DNA of 64,000 nucleotides from Sthenelais limicola (GCA_942159475.1 OW804096.1:107730194-107794193); one strand, 5' to 3'. Positions 25,027 to 37,824 are shown, counted from the first letter of the stretch. The notes: generated by a model from the letters alone, not told the origin. A program made the numbers and translations.

Positions 25027-28000
25027 ACGATTTTATTCTGGACACCTGGCTTACCTTTTAACTACATTGATTGTATCTTCTGGATTTTCAACTGATATAG
25101 CAGACTTTGAGTACATAGGAAAAAGGGAGACTTGGTTTTTCATATGAGGCATACTTGTTTGAGCACATAATCTGTCACGTGCGCACTTACCCTTGAGCTT
25201 ACTTTTTAGTGTGATATACAGATTTAATATGAGGCTGCCTAGATGAACCTATATGAGGGCCCCCGTTTTCCACCAGGCCTATGACCAGCCATAGGCAAGT
25301 CATGACACTCAGTAATCAATTATATTGGTTATGCTAGAATCTCTAGTCTCCTTACCTTGTTTGAAGAGTTGAGGAAGATATCCATGATGTGTTACTATAC
25401 AAATCATCCCACAGACCACCACCCACGACAATAAAAAGTAATATATTGTAATAGCAGTATTATAATATCGATGGACATGTTTTGCATAGAGATTTAAGTC
25501 CTGCTTTCTGATGTGTTAATTACAAGCAACTATAATATGCTGGTACAAGAACATGTAACATTCAACAACAGATCCACCTCTTATATTATTACTTAGACCA
25601 TAGTTTTCTTAATTATCAAATATGAAATATCATAGCCATGGTTGGAAAGTAAAGAAATCGTCTGTCGGTTTTAATAACACGAATATATGTTCCTCAAGCC
25701 CTCGACAGATAATTAGTCAGGCGGCTAAACAATACCTCTTCTAAAGTGCGAGAAAATGTCAAATGACGGCATGGACCACTCGGGGTAATTATAGATTGGC
25801 CTTATATTTGAGGAAAACCACATTAAATGAAGGGGAATGAAAATTTAAGCCATCCCATTTATTTTGTAAGCCATTCCCTGCCAAGATAATTGATACTGTA
25901 ATTAATTAATAGAAAACAAGTTTATATAAGAATTACAAGCATTTTTTCAGCGTCTGCACAAATTCATACTTAATTCTAAGGAAATGGAAAGTGGTTTTAC
26001 TCCAGGACGAGAGAACATCACGTACGATAATAGTGTAGAGCTTCTGAAGCTCTGGAAAATTGTGTTGTCGGATGTGGTAACTATAGCAGAACCCTGATCA
26101 AGTCCTAGTTCAATTTGATCTAATTTATAACACAATGTATCACCGGTAGATCAAATCGGTTAAGTTAATTCACCCCTTTCAACATGAAATATTTTCCTTG
26201 GATATTTATTAAGGAAAGGCACCATTTTCTTCCTTAATGTAAAGGTCTCAGTCTTGTGTTCTCCATGAGAGAAACCGGATGTCCGGAAGAGACAGCCGAA
26301 TGATAGTTTAAACCTGTCCAAAGGGAAAATATGCCGGTTTTAAAGACTTAAATCCTCCATGCATGGAAACAGATCCGTGCAAAAATAAATATTCTGTTAA
26401 ACTAATTATCTTTCCGTTTATAACCCATAGCTCTGTATATATATATATGGACTTGTGTATGACAGCATTTCATTTATCTCCCTGTGCCTTTGTTCCTATC
26501 GGCTTAATATAATCTTCTGTTGTATTCCCCCTATAACTTGTCTTTTGAAGACTTTACTTCAGTTGACAAGACAAGCCCAACGCACATAAGTGAATTGCTT
26601 TTGAATGATTGTAATTTATATCTGCCATATCCCACATTCAAAAGGTCAGTCACTGCCAGTGGAAAGGTCAGGTGAACCAATACGTATAAGCTGTTAGTTC
26701 AATTGTGAAGACTTAGGAGATAGGCAAGGGAAACTCCAAGATCCACCACACTTGCCTTTTCACTTGCGCGTCCATGTAAACATATTAATTAAGTGAATGG
26801 GGAAAAGAGGCGAGCAAAAATAATAACAATCGATGGAAACACAAATTACATGTCTACGTTTGGAGAGGCCTTGAAAGAAATAGTATATGATATATATGCA
26901 GTCGCCTTAAGCAACGTGGAGGGTCTATCAAAATTACAACTGACTGAGAATGTAAGAGATAAAAGGTATCATCTATGCAACGACCAAAGACTATATAATT
27001 TACCCCGATATTTCCGTTTCAGGATAAGCTTAGTCGCAGAACTTTGGATGTTTTAGTAGCTCTATACACTCCCACTCCAATATGCACCAATCATCACCGA
27101 CCAAGGTGGCCCTTGCTTCTCATACCGCTTCAACCTTACACCAACCCCTCCACAAGATCATCAGAGATAGAGACCCAACTCTAGTCCTTCTGGGTCCCAC
27201 CGACATAAACGCTCCTATCAAAGCTCCCCCCTGAGAGCATCTATCTTCTGACACACTAGCCCTGATAACAGATCCCTTTTAGACGGCTGCCTTGATCACA
27301 AGAAAACCGACCCAAGACCGCTCAAATAGTCTCCAGCGTAATATAACCAATGCGTTCCACTAGGACTGAAAACAATTTTCCGCGGGCTAAACTCTTTTTT
27401 TTTTAGGAATATTGTTGGTATTCAAGCAGGTCCGGATAACCCATGCTGTTTAACATAACATGCACTTTGGGAATGGATTCATGATTTTATTGCAGGGAAA
27501 GATTTGTGATTAATTGCAAATATATGTATACCCATAAAGCGACCTCAACTTATTAATGCATCAGACGCCAATTTGACGTATCATTTCCTTGTGACAAGTC
27601 AATCCATTGTGAAGAAGAGTCTCAGAAGTTGACTTAGCAATAATGATCGTCCGAGAAAGCGTTATTTAACGTTAAATTCTTATTCCAGTGATTCGCAAAG
27701 TAAGACCATGGTCATACGAATTATTGACTTTTCTTAATTCTCCTCAAGGTATTATTTTCATTTAGGTGAGGCACTATAGCTAATTATACAATCCACCAAC
27801 GTAATCCCACAACCCAATATTCTAAATTGGCCATAGGTAATCATGGGACGAGAACTCTCGCAACAGAAAATATCTTGGTGACACCTAAGTAGATACAAGT
27901 TGCCCTATACTGTCTCAGTAGCGAATTATATATACGTATGATAACGGATGAGTGGGTCTGAAGGTGCGGGAGTATATGAGTTGCAACCTCATCATTAAAT

Positions 28001-28111
28001 TACGACATTGTTTGACTGGCAATATTTGCTTGCTCGGACAATTATTTGTATGACTATGGACGGCGCAGTGAAAAACTGACTGTGAAAGTTAGTGTGTACT
28101 CCTGGCAAATT

Positions 28112-28258
28112 GCTCACATTTTCGAATCAATGTAAGTCCTTTTCACAGCTTTAAATAGTTTTTAAAACACAGTAATTATTTAACAAAGGATAGACTGTAA
28201 TGAAAATGAGAGGATTTTAGTTTATTTCCTTCATTTGATTGATATTGTACCGTTCTAG
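28112..28258 (+). repeat. Dispersed repeat, copy 1
   Basis: This segment aligns over most of its length with the reverse complement of 49191-49340. Shared blocks, in order, include TTTTCGAATCAAT, TTTTCACAGCTTTAAAT, TAGACT, GATTTTAGT/TATTTTAGT, TTTGATTGATATT and TACCG. Short indels separate the blocks, as expected of old copies of one interspersed family. Exact ends are unclear, and no terminal inverted repeats are obvious. Confidence 0.7.
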
Positions 28259-30553
28259 TTGATATTTAATTTAAAATTATTTAAAGTAATGTAAGAAATA
28301 CCTAAACATGGTTCGCTTGGAATCATTCTGCATTTTGTGTTTCTTCTCTTCCGGGCAGTATACATACCACAACATATCCAACATATATATATATATACAT
28401 ATTATATGTGTAGGTGACCCGTCACCGGATATATTGTCCGAGACCTTGGTGACTCGATGCGGTAACCACGCCCTACGCATCTATTGACGTTACGTCACAA
28501 TACATGTTATTCCATCCATTCCTCCAGTTCCCCACTCCACGCCCATCTCTCGACCTGCACGCACGTCAGAAATTTTTTCTGCTATTTGCTGTGAATTTGT
28601 CTGAATTTTTTCGGAATTATGGGTCATTGTAGCCATTGCCTATATTATATATTCTCTCACGCCGATCCAAGAGACGTGGATGTATAGAGTGGTCTTGGTA
28701 GATTTAAACTCGGTTCTGTAGATTGGGATTCCTGATTGACATAGGCCTATATGATAGTCCTCGAGTGGTTACCATGCAACAGATCTCGAGGTCATTATTT
28801 TCTTAAAGCCTATAGCACTACTTCCTTCTTGGATAATAGCTGATCATAGCCGCCGCTACTACCTCATTTTTGAGATCAGGATAAGTTAGGAGGACTCTAG
28901 TGAAGCTCAATCATTTTCAGTTTAATTGAATTGGCATATTCACCATCCAGACCTACTACCACCTGGGTACATCATCAAACTCTTCGCCTTTTTTGGCATA
29001 TCCCATTGAATGTCAATATCCAATAATATGTGCGGTCGACCATGATTTGCTAATACGTAATACTGATTAGTGTTTTACGGACATACTGTTACCATCAAAT
29101 GCCTAGTTAATTGCTTAAAAACCTGAAGCTTGGTTAAAAAAAGATGATGAATTCCATCGAACTGGGTTCGCCCGACAAGGAGATTGATCTGATGCTTTCA
29201 CCCATTTTATGCCAGTAATCAGAGGTACCTGCCATAGAACATATTTCAAAGAATGCTAGGGCATGTATTTATCATTCCATTCATAAAATAATTATGTCCC
29301 ACATTAGACTTTTTGTGGACGTATAATGGACAATGCAATTTCCCAGGGACTGGTACCAGTCTATCGTGGAAGCATATGAGTCATTTATCAATGTCTGCCA
29401 CCCAGTTTATTCGGAAATTAACCGGGCAGCTTTTTTCTATTTATCCCAACACACTCAACTCCAGATCTTAAAACAAATCGTGTTTATTTTCGCTGTTGCA
29501 GTGCTTTCCTATCCCATTTCTTAAACGAAGCCTCTTCCGAAGAGGATTAAAGATTTGATCCGCCGATTTCGGTATCTGTACCAGGCGTAAACGTTGCGCC
29601 AAACCGACAAGTTTGGTTTGGTTTATAGGCGCTACAAGATTAAGAAACTCTACTCCCTGGGCACCTGTATTTACCTTCCTAATCTTTGATACAGGTGTGA
29701 CTAATGAAACGCCAGCCTCAGCAAACCTGTGATATGGATTTCCCGCGGGAAGCGTTACCTTTGCCAACTGCTAATTCCTCTATAAACATCCACTGTTGTG
29801 TTTCATTTAGCCGATTGCCCACGCCGAGGACGGAAGTGTACATACTGTATACTTTGGTTTTGGATCAAGACATAGTTACCATACTCAAGTCACCATACCC
29901 AAAATATTATTATTGGGTGCCATGATGGACTTAATTATGACATGTTGCGCCACTAATGCGCTGATGCCAAAGCGATACTTCCACGGAAGACAGATACAAA
30001 GGTATAGAAGGCTACTTAAGATTTCCCTGCGTTCATCATAATTTCTAGGTTCCAAAAGCCATCCTTATCTTATATCAATTTATCCTGCCATCAGTGGGTG
30101 GCCGTAGATACTCGTTAAATGAACCAACAAGGGAGGGGAGGGTCGAATTAACCCCAATACCCCCTGTGTTGCCCATGGCCTTGGTGAGAGGCCAATAGCA
30201 AGAGCATTCACTGATTACAAGTTACGTCAGCCAATAGACCATTGGAAGCCAGACTCCGTTGATCATTCTCACGATTATGTCAGCTGACTGCATCCCACTC
30301 TAGCCTAGAGGGGGGAACATGGCTGAGTAATGATGGTTTCCCATTTAGCCCAGTAGCTTATAAATTCAATAAAAGCAGAATCATCATCAAAGGCAAATCA
30401 ATCGATCATTATCCAGTTGTTGATAATCATATATGCGCCATAAGCCACATATATACGGAATTGGGTTGTAATGAGCAAGTGAAAAGGTTGGCAGAGCACT
30501 GGGGCAGGTGGCATATGCACATGCATCTATTGTTGCGTCCTGTTGAGCGGTTG
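28259..30553. other. Non-coding, no gene seen
   Basis: Contains TAGGCCTA at 28742-28749, an AT run at 28383-28397 and the palindrome at 29531. Overlapping frames at 29.3-29.9 kb on both strands are unrecognised. CCAAT words occur near 30190-30240. Confidence 0.5.
29531..29545. repeat. Short perfect palindrome
   Basis: CCTCTTC, central C, GAAGAGG. It is a 7-bp stem with essentially no loop; recorded as a local GC-richer structure. Confidence 0.6.
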
Positions 30554-30668
30554 GATCCTGAGTTTATGGTCGTGAGTTTTCTCTAAGACTCCTGGGAACA
30601 AGCCGAGGTGAAGCTGAGGCTTTTTTCTGGGAGGCTTAGAGAAAACGAAGGACCATAAACTCAGGATC
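30554..30668. repeat. Long near-perfect hairpin (39-bp arms)
   Basis: Arms 30554-30592 and 30630-30668 are inverted copies: an 18-bp perfect block (GATCCTGAGTTTATGGTC), a 4-base mismatched bubble, a 12-bp perfect block (GTTTTCTCTAAG), one mismatch and a final CTCC. The 37-nt loop can itself pair AAGCC with GGCTT. If transcribed, it would form a stem of about 39 bp, longer than a typical animal pre-miRNA; a foldback transposon remnant or a double-stranded RNA source are alternatives. There is no obvious target duplication at its edges. Confidence 0.85.
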
Positions 30669-30678
30669 TAATGGCTTG

Positions 30679-30895
30679 AGTCCCCTTTTGTTGGGCTGTT
30701 ACTATCATTAACAACAATTTAGAAATGATTTTGAGGAAATGAACCAGTGGAAAGCCATGATCTTGCCGTGTTGAGCAGTAAATATTATTTTGTATTTTCG
30801 TTGACGTTAGCGGTCAGCCGGAAACGGAAGTCCAACACTAGTACAACTGGTCTGTATGTGGATAACTGTCCCGGCCAGCCCAACAAACGGGGACT
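30679..30895. repeat. 217-bp unit with 20-bp terminal inverted repeats
   Basis: AGTCCCCTTTTGTTGGGCTG at 30679-30698 and its inverse CAGCCCAACAAACGGGGACT at 30876-30895 differ at one position. The interior has no open frame of note. No target-site duplication is visible outside the repeats, so it may be an old MITE, or an internal part of a larger compound element that also includes the hairpin ending 10 bp to its left. Confidence 0.6.
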
Positions 30896-33800
30896 AAATT
30901 ATGTATAATATATACACATACGGTATGTGTGTACCTTGCACTTTTGAATGTTAAGTATGCTTGGTGGTGCTGATGCTGTGCCCAGGTACCGTTGTGCTAT
31001 TCTACACAAAACGATCGGCTCTGCCCATTATAAAATATATAGCCGAAACGTGTTAGTGCAAGTGAAAGGGCAATTCCATGGGCACAGTTTCAATTAACCA
31101 TATGAAACTGCCCATCACGAAAATGCTTGCTTGGATGGACCCATCAATCATTCAATGAGTGACTGCATCAATATTCAGTATGGGGAAGAGGAGGTGGTCT
31201 ACAGGGACAATGTGTTCAGTGCCAGTAAACAAGGTCATTTTCATATACATTTAAACCCAGTGAAAGATCCCTCATGTGAAATAAGATGAATGGAAAACAC
31301 AAGTGCCCTATATTTAGATGCCTTTTCCATTTAAATAAGGGGAGAATGATTTAATATGCTCTGTGGGTAGCCGATGCGCGGGCGCCTTGCAAATTGCTGC
31401 AATAACTGGACCCGACATGTTGCAATGAACATGGGTGGGAATAAGTAGTACAGTTTATATCGGATTTTTTTGTTGACGAACTAGACTTATACAAACTAAT
31501 TAAGTTAAACCACAAATTCTTATATGAGTTTCGGAGAATGAATTGGCAATCCTATGGGGAGGCTCTTGGAACCTTAATTTAAAACAGAAAATAAGATAGA
31601 AGAGAGTGTTTACATTTAAACACAGGATTTTCATTTACATGGTTGACTTCCACGAACCTTGTTACTTCTAAGATGGCGTTACGCTTCCTCACTACTTAAG
31701 AGTAAATTGTATGTTCAGAAGATTCATGGGTAAGGAGTGCACCTTAAGAGTCAGTAGGATCCTTATGATGTGCTCCTTTTAAGCCTACAGAAGCGGAGAC
31801 ATCAGAAAGATGCCTCAAGTGGATCTCACACACGCAGAATCTAATGAAAACAGGTGCCAGGATCTTTGAGAATAAGTGTTAAATTGATGGGATAGAGTAG
31901 GGGTCATTTCCACCAACAAACTAAAGTAGCAAGGTCTCCCACTCGCATGCGGGTCAGATTCAAACGTTCTGTTGTCAAACACAAACATCGAAAAGCACAA
32001 CAGTCTATTCTCTAAATTGGAGCTCATTATAATTTTACCCAAGTGCGAGTCGGAAACACTCGCTTATTAATTACACATGTATGTTTCACCAACTGCAAAG
32101 TAATAACAAGGGCCTCGTATAATAGGTCATCCCCTAGCTGTGATGATATTTCTAAATGAAATAATTATCCATTTCTTAGCAATCGTATCCATGGACGTGA
32201 TTGACTGGCTATGAACAGATTTATCAAACGTTACGTGATGATTGCAAATGTGTGATGATGTTTCTATTGTATGCTGAAGCTATAGGAATATTTGCAAGGC
32301 TATACGCACTGTAATAAACGAAACCGCTGTATCACCTGAAACACGATTGGTCTATTTTGATCTGGGAGCATCGTTTTTCTGGTGCAGTCTGAAATGATCT
32401 AATCGGTGTATCCAATATGTACATTTATGGAGCAAATCGTATTAAAGATGCTAGCCGACTTTATTACATCGGAAACGGGTATTGCATTCATTCGACTGGC
32501 CCCACCAAGAAGCTTCGGGAGTCGTAATGGAGCGCCATATTTTAATCACAAGCTCACACCTTCTGAGCTAAAGTAATTTGATAACGGCATGCAACATCAT
32601 GTTTCATTTGGATAATATGTGCATCAAGGGGCGATTTCCTCTGGCTAGATTCATCCTATTTTACCTGAGCGAGCTGGCCTATTATTGTTCAGAGAGTTCC
32701 TTAAGACGTTCTGAAGGAATGCTGAAATATTCACAATATTTCATTCAGCGAACGCTTACATTTAGTGGAAAATGATCCTTACTAAACACATGATGATCCT
32801 GCCTTCTATGACTGTTCAAAAGGAACATACATTTGTGTGTTATTACGATTTGTATTATGTATAGATGATAGTTTTAGGTTTATCAAATTAAAAGGCATAG
32901 ATTGCAACATACTACATACAGAAACATGTGTATTCATTTTGTTGACATCAGCAGAGAATAGACTGACAAAATAATCCGTTTTCCGTCTCTTGATGATAAA
33001 ATCACAATCCAAGTATTGGAATGGCAAACTGTTCATATCTGTTTAGTCGATTCTTGTGCGTACGCACTGACTGAAAATCGCTTCATTTTGGGATACCCCT
33101 TGTATATGAACATGTACGCCAATAATAATCCAGAAACAACATAGATTTGAATAGCAGAACTAGACTGGATATATTCTTTCCGAACTGGCGCATAGAGACA
33201 ATGTTTTAAGTGATCACAAGCGAGCTAGGCAAGATTTATCCAGCTGACAATGAAATTACAGAGGTTGGATTTGATTCATTCCGGCATGCGCTCAAACAAG
33301 CCTGAGAATTTATATCTTAAGTAGTTCGAGTCAGCTAGCTGGATGACTTTCCAGTGGTATTTCAGCTAACGTTTGGTGATGGGATTTAAGACTCCCGGCT
33401 GATACGCGCCTTGTGTGGTAACTGACGCAGAGGGGTATCCAAGGAGATTTTGATCGGACAACATCCGAATGAAAGTAAAACCAGTGGAAATTGAACTTGC
33501 CAACAATAATGATTTCTGGGATTTCCTGTAAAGAAAATTCTAGCTTCTCCATTGTAGAACTTGCATAACGATTTCTGTTTCCATAAAGTTCTGATCACGA
33601 AAAGTTGAAAACCTTTTCGGTGGTGTGATAAATTGTGCTGAGAATATTCAGGTTATCGGGACTACTATTGGAGCAGGAGGTATCAGTTCTGCTAGCAGTA
33701 CCTCCAGTGTCGTCTCGTCATACATTTCTCATTGCTCATGAGATTTAAATATTTTCACCATATGTGAAAAGGGCAGCTGTCAGGCGGATAGGAGAAGTAC

Positions 33801-34073
33801 GTGCTTTGTCCTCACTTTCTCCAGGGCTTGGGAAAGCTGGCACAACCTGCAAAGCACCCTGCTGCCCCTGAGAAGAAGTTAGCGTTTGCAGCAAATTCAT
33901 TTTAGTCATCGTATGCACATAGTTCAATGGCCAAGAGGAAGCATACAAGAAAGGATCATGATAATATCAGCGGATATATATATGCTGAATAGTAAAAAGT
34001 ATGTTCAACGCTACTACTTTATTTTTCTCTCTTCCTACCATATTCTTGTTGGGGTTTTTCTTGCTTTTCGCAG
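30896..34073. other. Non-coding up to the Ig-like exon
   Basis: No gene is supported. GGAGGTA and TACCTCC form a short inverted repeat near 33678-33708. The last 35 bases are the pyrimidine tract and acceptor of the exon at 34074. Confidence 0.45.
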
Positions 34074-34213
34074 AGGTAATATATGTCTTGGAAAGGCGCG
34101 ATGGCGAATATGCCACGCTGGTCTGTAAAAAAAAGAACTCTTCGTGTTTTATGCTCTTATCCGAGGACTCGTCAAAACCGGGGGTTTTTGATTTCCAGCT
34201 GTATCGAATAAAG
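34074..34213 (+). CDS. Internal exon candidate, N-terminal half of an immunoglobulin-like domain
   Basis: A long pyrimidine-rich tract ending TTTTCGCAG (AG at 34072-34073) precedes a 140-bp block open in one frame, which ends at AAG|GTAATG (GT at 34214). It starts in phase 1 (two bases complete a codon) and ends in phase 0, giving 46 residues. The N-terminal part, VIYVLERRDGEYATLVC, has the alternating hydrophobic residues and G-x-x-A-T-L-x-C pattern typical of strands A' to B of Ig V-type domains. A potential N-glycosylation site, NSS, follows the cysteine. The Trp expected about a dozen residues after that cysteine is not obvious, and the second half of the domain (the D-x-G-x-Y-x-C strand F) would have to lie on another exon, which I did not find. 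Its phase fits the signal-peptide exon at 13020, making a joining codon GAG. The splice sites are seen directly; the Ig assignment is inferred from a short motif. Confidence 0.4.
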
Positions 34214-34778
34214 GTAATGTCAATGATTGATAATGATAACATGTTCATCGTATGGGCAAAAAGAGGAGGAATTTCCTTTAGGCTTTGATTGCATTGAGAG
34301 AGGGGAGTGTCAAATCATGGCTTCCAAAGCTCCCCGAACTGATGTCTCTTGGGTCGCGAGTCCAAATCCAACCTTGATTCATAACTTGGATGATGACCCG
34401 GCTTCGGCTCAGTCAGCATACTAATCATAGCTATACGGGCTGGCAAAGTTTGCACTCGCTACACAGTCTCTCAACATCTATGTATAAATCACATGCCAAA
34501 TCCAAACCACCCAACCAAACATATGAGACAAACTGTTATTACCAATCCGTATCGGCACATAGCAGTCGGCCTCACCACCATAGTTTTATTTTCTTTAATC
34601 TAGAGGCCCCATATATTTAGATTAAAGTAATTTATATCGTCCTAGAACTCTCATTCGTATTCTAGCTCGGGGGTTAAATCAACTACGAGGATTTGGTTTG
34701 GTATGGTTTTTGATAAGAAAAAATGTGGTGATAGAGATTTATTTTCTCAAGGGTTTTCTTGGTTCCGGGGCAACTGCG

Positions 34779-34797
34779 TCCGCCCCCGCCCCCGGAT
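34779..34797 (+). promoter_or_regulatory. GC box (Sp/KLF-type) cluster
   Basis: CCGCCCCCGCCCCCGG offers two overlapping CCGCCCCC sites. It lies about 570 bp downstream of the Ig-like exon candidate, inside what would be an intron. Motif-only evidence. Confidence 0.15.
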
Positions 34798-35439
34798 ACT
34801 CTGGGGTATCTACACCTTATCCCCAGCGGACGCCCTTTGCTAAAATACATGTCACAGTCCACACCTTCGGGTACCCTTCAAGTGGCTTCACTACTACGCG
34901 ATGCAAGCAGGGAGGTCACATCGGAGCCAAGCTATAATAAAATTCAACACGGCCGTTTCCTTTACTGTCCACAGTGGAAATGTCCACCAAATAACCTCAC
35001 TTCAGCCCAATATTGACCTCTCCATGTCCATGCTTTCCTCCTTGGATTGTGGCTCTGGGGAACATGAGAAGTGGCGGACTGTCAGCCTACTGAACATTCT
35101 CCCAGACACTGCCAGACAATAAATACAAATACGCGCCGAGTTGATGCCTTCTAGTTGATTGACATTTGATTCATTCCCAAATAATGTACCCAGTATTGAT
35201 GTATATTTATCAATGACCATGTCAACTTAGAGAAAGGAATTTTTCATCCTTGTTTTATGTATTGATTCATACCGACTCCCCGCGGCGCCTGTGGTACATA
35301 CGAAGGAGAAATGGCAATGAGGCAACCCACTTCCTCAATGAGGTCTAAATGTGGGTCACCCTGCCGCACGTCCCATCCCAAAAGGTGTTTTATATGAAGG
35401 GTGGATTTCTGAAGCCCAGGAGCGAAGAGAATAATGTCT

Positions 35440-35600
35440 TGAATCGACAAAGGGAACGATGATTAACAATAGCCATATTTGTGCAGAGCTTAATTAGTTA
35501 CACAAGTGAAAGCTAGCTCTTTTTTCCACGGAGAATAATTACCCTGCAATGCAATAGCCCTGTGATAAGTAATCAATTAATGTGGACAATTATTTCCCAC
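35440..35600. promoter_or_regulatory. TAAT-rich segment, possible homeodomain-bound element
   Basis: Several ATTA/TAAT cores lie close together (GATTAAC, TTAATTAGTT, GAATAATTACC, GTAATCAATTAATG), mixed with GC-richer words such as CCCTGCAATGCAATAGCCC. Such composition is common in conserved enhancers of developmental genes, but without comparison it is only suggestive. Confidence 0.15.
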
Positions 35601-36892
35601 TATGCTCTTATTCTAATGGACCCTTTAAACTGATTGGAGATATTCATGATATTGCGAGTGAAATGACGAACCATGATTCATCGAGTAAACTATTTGAATA
35701 CCAGTTGTCCCAAAGGGAAAAAACGCCTTTTTAATGATTCTAATTTCCTTGTGCATCTAACAATAACTGGAAGTCCGAATACGAAGGGAGGTTTCTTAAT
35801 AATACTTAAAAAGGCGATAACATTGGCCCTTACAATTATAGTCTGGGACTCCTAAAATAATTACAGATTGTCATAATGCAATAAGAGATGAATTAAAAGT
35901 AGAAGTGTAACACTAATTACTAAATCAAAACAACGTATTCCCCGAAAGGCCTTTCTGATAATTTAGGACCATCGCTTTAAATATTTGTATCAAACAAACA
36001 AGGGTAGGAAGCATAATTGCAGAAAACATATTGATATGGTGTCAGCATATTGTACGAAGTATATATAATATATTATGGACCTTATAATATATATAGGAGT
36101 ATGTATAGAGTTCCCCTCTCGTTATGAAAATCAAGGACTCCGTGATTACATGCCAATTGTGTGCATTCCTTCTCTAGATGAGTCTCCAGTGTATTGGCGG
36201 CCTGGAGGGATGTCTGAGGTACTGAAAGCACTGGAGGGTTTGCTTCTTCTAAAGGCGGCAGATCCCTATTTTCCCAATGCAAAGATGTCCTTAAGTGAAG
36301 GTTCATTCGTCGAGCCGGCCGTGATTGAGTGCATGGTGATATTCATATCTCCTGGGGGCCGACGAATCAAAGTCAGGGAAGAACCTTGAAAGACGCGCTA
36401 AATCTAACCCAGAAAGCACAGATCACGAAGCCATGTCATATTTTCAATATCCAGCCCCAAACCGGCTGTCAAAATCTCTGATATTTAGCCGTTTATCTCT
36501 CGCCCCCATCATGATATTTATGTGAGAGCAATGCTAAAAGTTTTGGAGGCGCGACATTAGAAGCTTTTTTCAGCGGAAGTCAATCGAACAAGAACAAGCA
36601 GAATTCTTTCGCAACTAAAGTCGTTAAGGAGATATTTACATGCAAGGGTCAAATTAGGATGCCTCAGCATATTAGTCCACATCAAGCTGAAGAGGTTGAT
36701 GCTAAGCAGAAACAAGATCAGTAATGAAAATCAAAGTGGCCATTTATTTTGAAATAGTATACTCCTGTGGTAAAATTAGGGGACATTTAAATTATAACCA
36801 GGTATTGTTTATAAAACACCTTAATAATGAAATACATTATGATCCGAGAGGGATGGACAGAGCACTTCCAACGTATCGCCATTTCGTAAATG

Positions 36893-36945
36893 CCCACACC
36901 CCACACCCCACACCCCACACCCCACCCCCCACACCCCACTCCCCC
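36893..36945 (+). repeat. Minisatellite (CCCACAC) x 7, G-quadruplex candidate on the - strand
   Basis: Seven consecutive 7-bp units: four perfect CCCACAC, then CCCACCC, CCCACAC and CCCACTC, followed by CCCC. On the - strand it presents GTGTGGG repeats, that is, at least seven GGG runs separated by short GTGT loops, which meets the usual pattern for intramolecular G-quadruplex formation. Confidence 0.95.
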
Positions 36946-37801
36946 TGGAAAATGCAGTATCTCCGTAAGTGTCAGGCCCTTTATGGCCAGCAGACGTCGC
37001 CCAGTGGGGTTTCTCAGTTTATTCAAAATTGAGAAATTCATTCAAGACAGATAACACCGTTCAATCTGACATTCTATCAGAAATTCCTAAACGGCAATTC
37101 GCTTGTTGTACATTCACTAGGGATTCACTTTCCATAGATCCTCTGGTGCAATAACACATCCGACATTGTGGATTCTAATTATTTATGGAGCGTTTCTCAC
37201 AGACAAAATGAGGCTATCCCTACATAAAAGTGCTCAGATCCAAGGGTTTAAATTTAGGGTAGGCGTGTCAGGGGAGTTTCCGAGCCTCCCAACACATTCT
37301 AACGTCTAAAAAGTGAAATCTAAGGGAAATGAAATGAAGACCTATGGGAGGCTTTCCCCTGGAGGTTTGCTATAGTGATTGATTACCTTTCAGTAATCTC
37401 ATTAAGGTACTGAACTCTAGAGGTTAGGAATGGCCTGCTAATTGTTTGTTCTTCTCGGTTAGTGTGGTTGAGGGCAAACTCATTCCAAAATACCACAGTC
37501 TGATTTAAAGACTTCAACCTTCCATAAATACAACTCGGTAAGATACCTGAGGCACAGCAATAATGTCTCCATATAGATGTGTTGAATGTAGCTTCGGAGG
37601 CTTTGTCAAGTTTCATAATGGCTGTGTAGTATCTTGATCCCCAGCATTGATTACCGTGAATGAGTGCAGTAACGTCTTTGTGCATTGGAACGCTGTACAC
37701 AAAGCTGGACATAAACTATTTGTCCCTAGCTGGAATTCTTTCACCCTACATTGGAATATATTCTTTGTCTCCTGGTAAATTGAATACAATCACCGTTATA
37801 A

Positions 37802-37824
37802 TTATATTATATGATATAATATAA
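37802..37824. repeat. Perfect AT palindrome (11-bp arms, 1-base centre)
   Basis: TTATATTATAT, then G, then ATATAATATAA. It contains only A and T apart from the central G, so cruciform extrusion is possible, but chance is also plausible in AT-rich sequence. A comparable 9-bp-arm hairpin lies at 36068-36092. Confidence 0.8.

Larger units (their letters stand above)
23418..28111. other. Non-coding, no gene seen
   Basis: AT-rich. It holds the 10-bp stem-loop (24129), the AGGTCA direct repeat (25015) and homeodomain-type ATTA words near 23910-23930 and 24120. A weak resemblance to a retroelement integrase motif (ITDQGG at about 27088) is noted and rejected. Confidence 0.5.
34214..36892. other. 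Putative intron after the Ig-like exon
   Basis: No matching second half of an Ig domain was found. It holds a 10-bp inverted repeat CTTTAATCTA/TAGATTAAAG (34593-34627), the GC box, the TAAT-rich segment and an AT hairpin at 36068-36092. An open frame at 36075-36389 (104 codons) is unrecognised. Confidence 0.4.

Noticed and set aside
27070..27130. Short resemblance to a retroelement integrase motif (ITDQGG followed by FSYRF).
   Set aside because: The expected acidic residue and flanking integrase sequence are absent and the frame is broken on both sides.
32041..32065. A 12-base match (CGGAAACACTCG) to the inverse of the repeat at 40541.
   Set aside because: Matches of 12 bases are expected many times by chance in a 64-kb window.
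33226..33246. AGGCAAGA, as at the start of miR-31.
   Set aside because: The remaining bases do not match and no hairpin is present.
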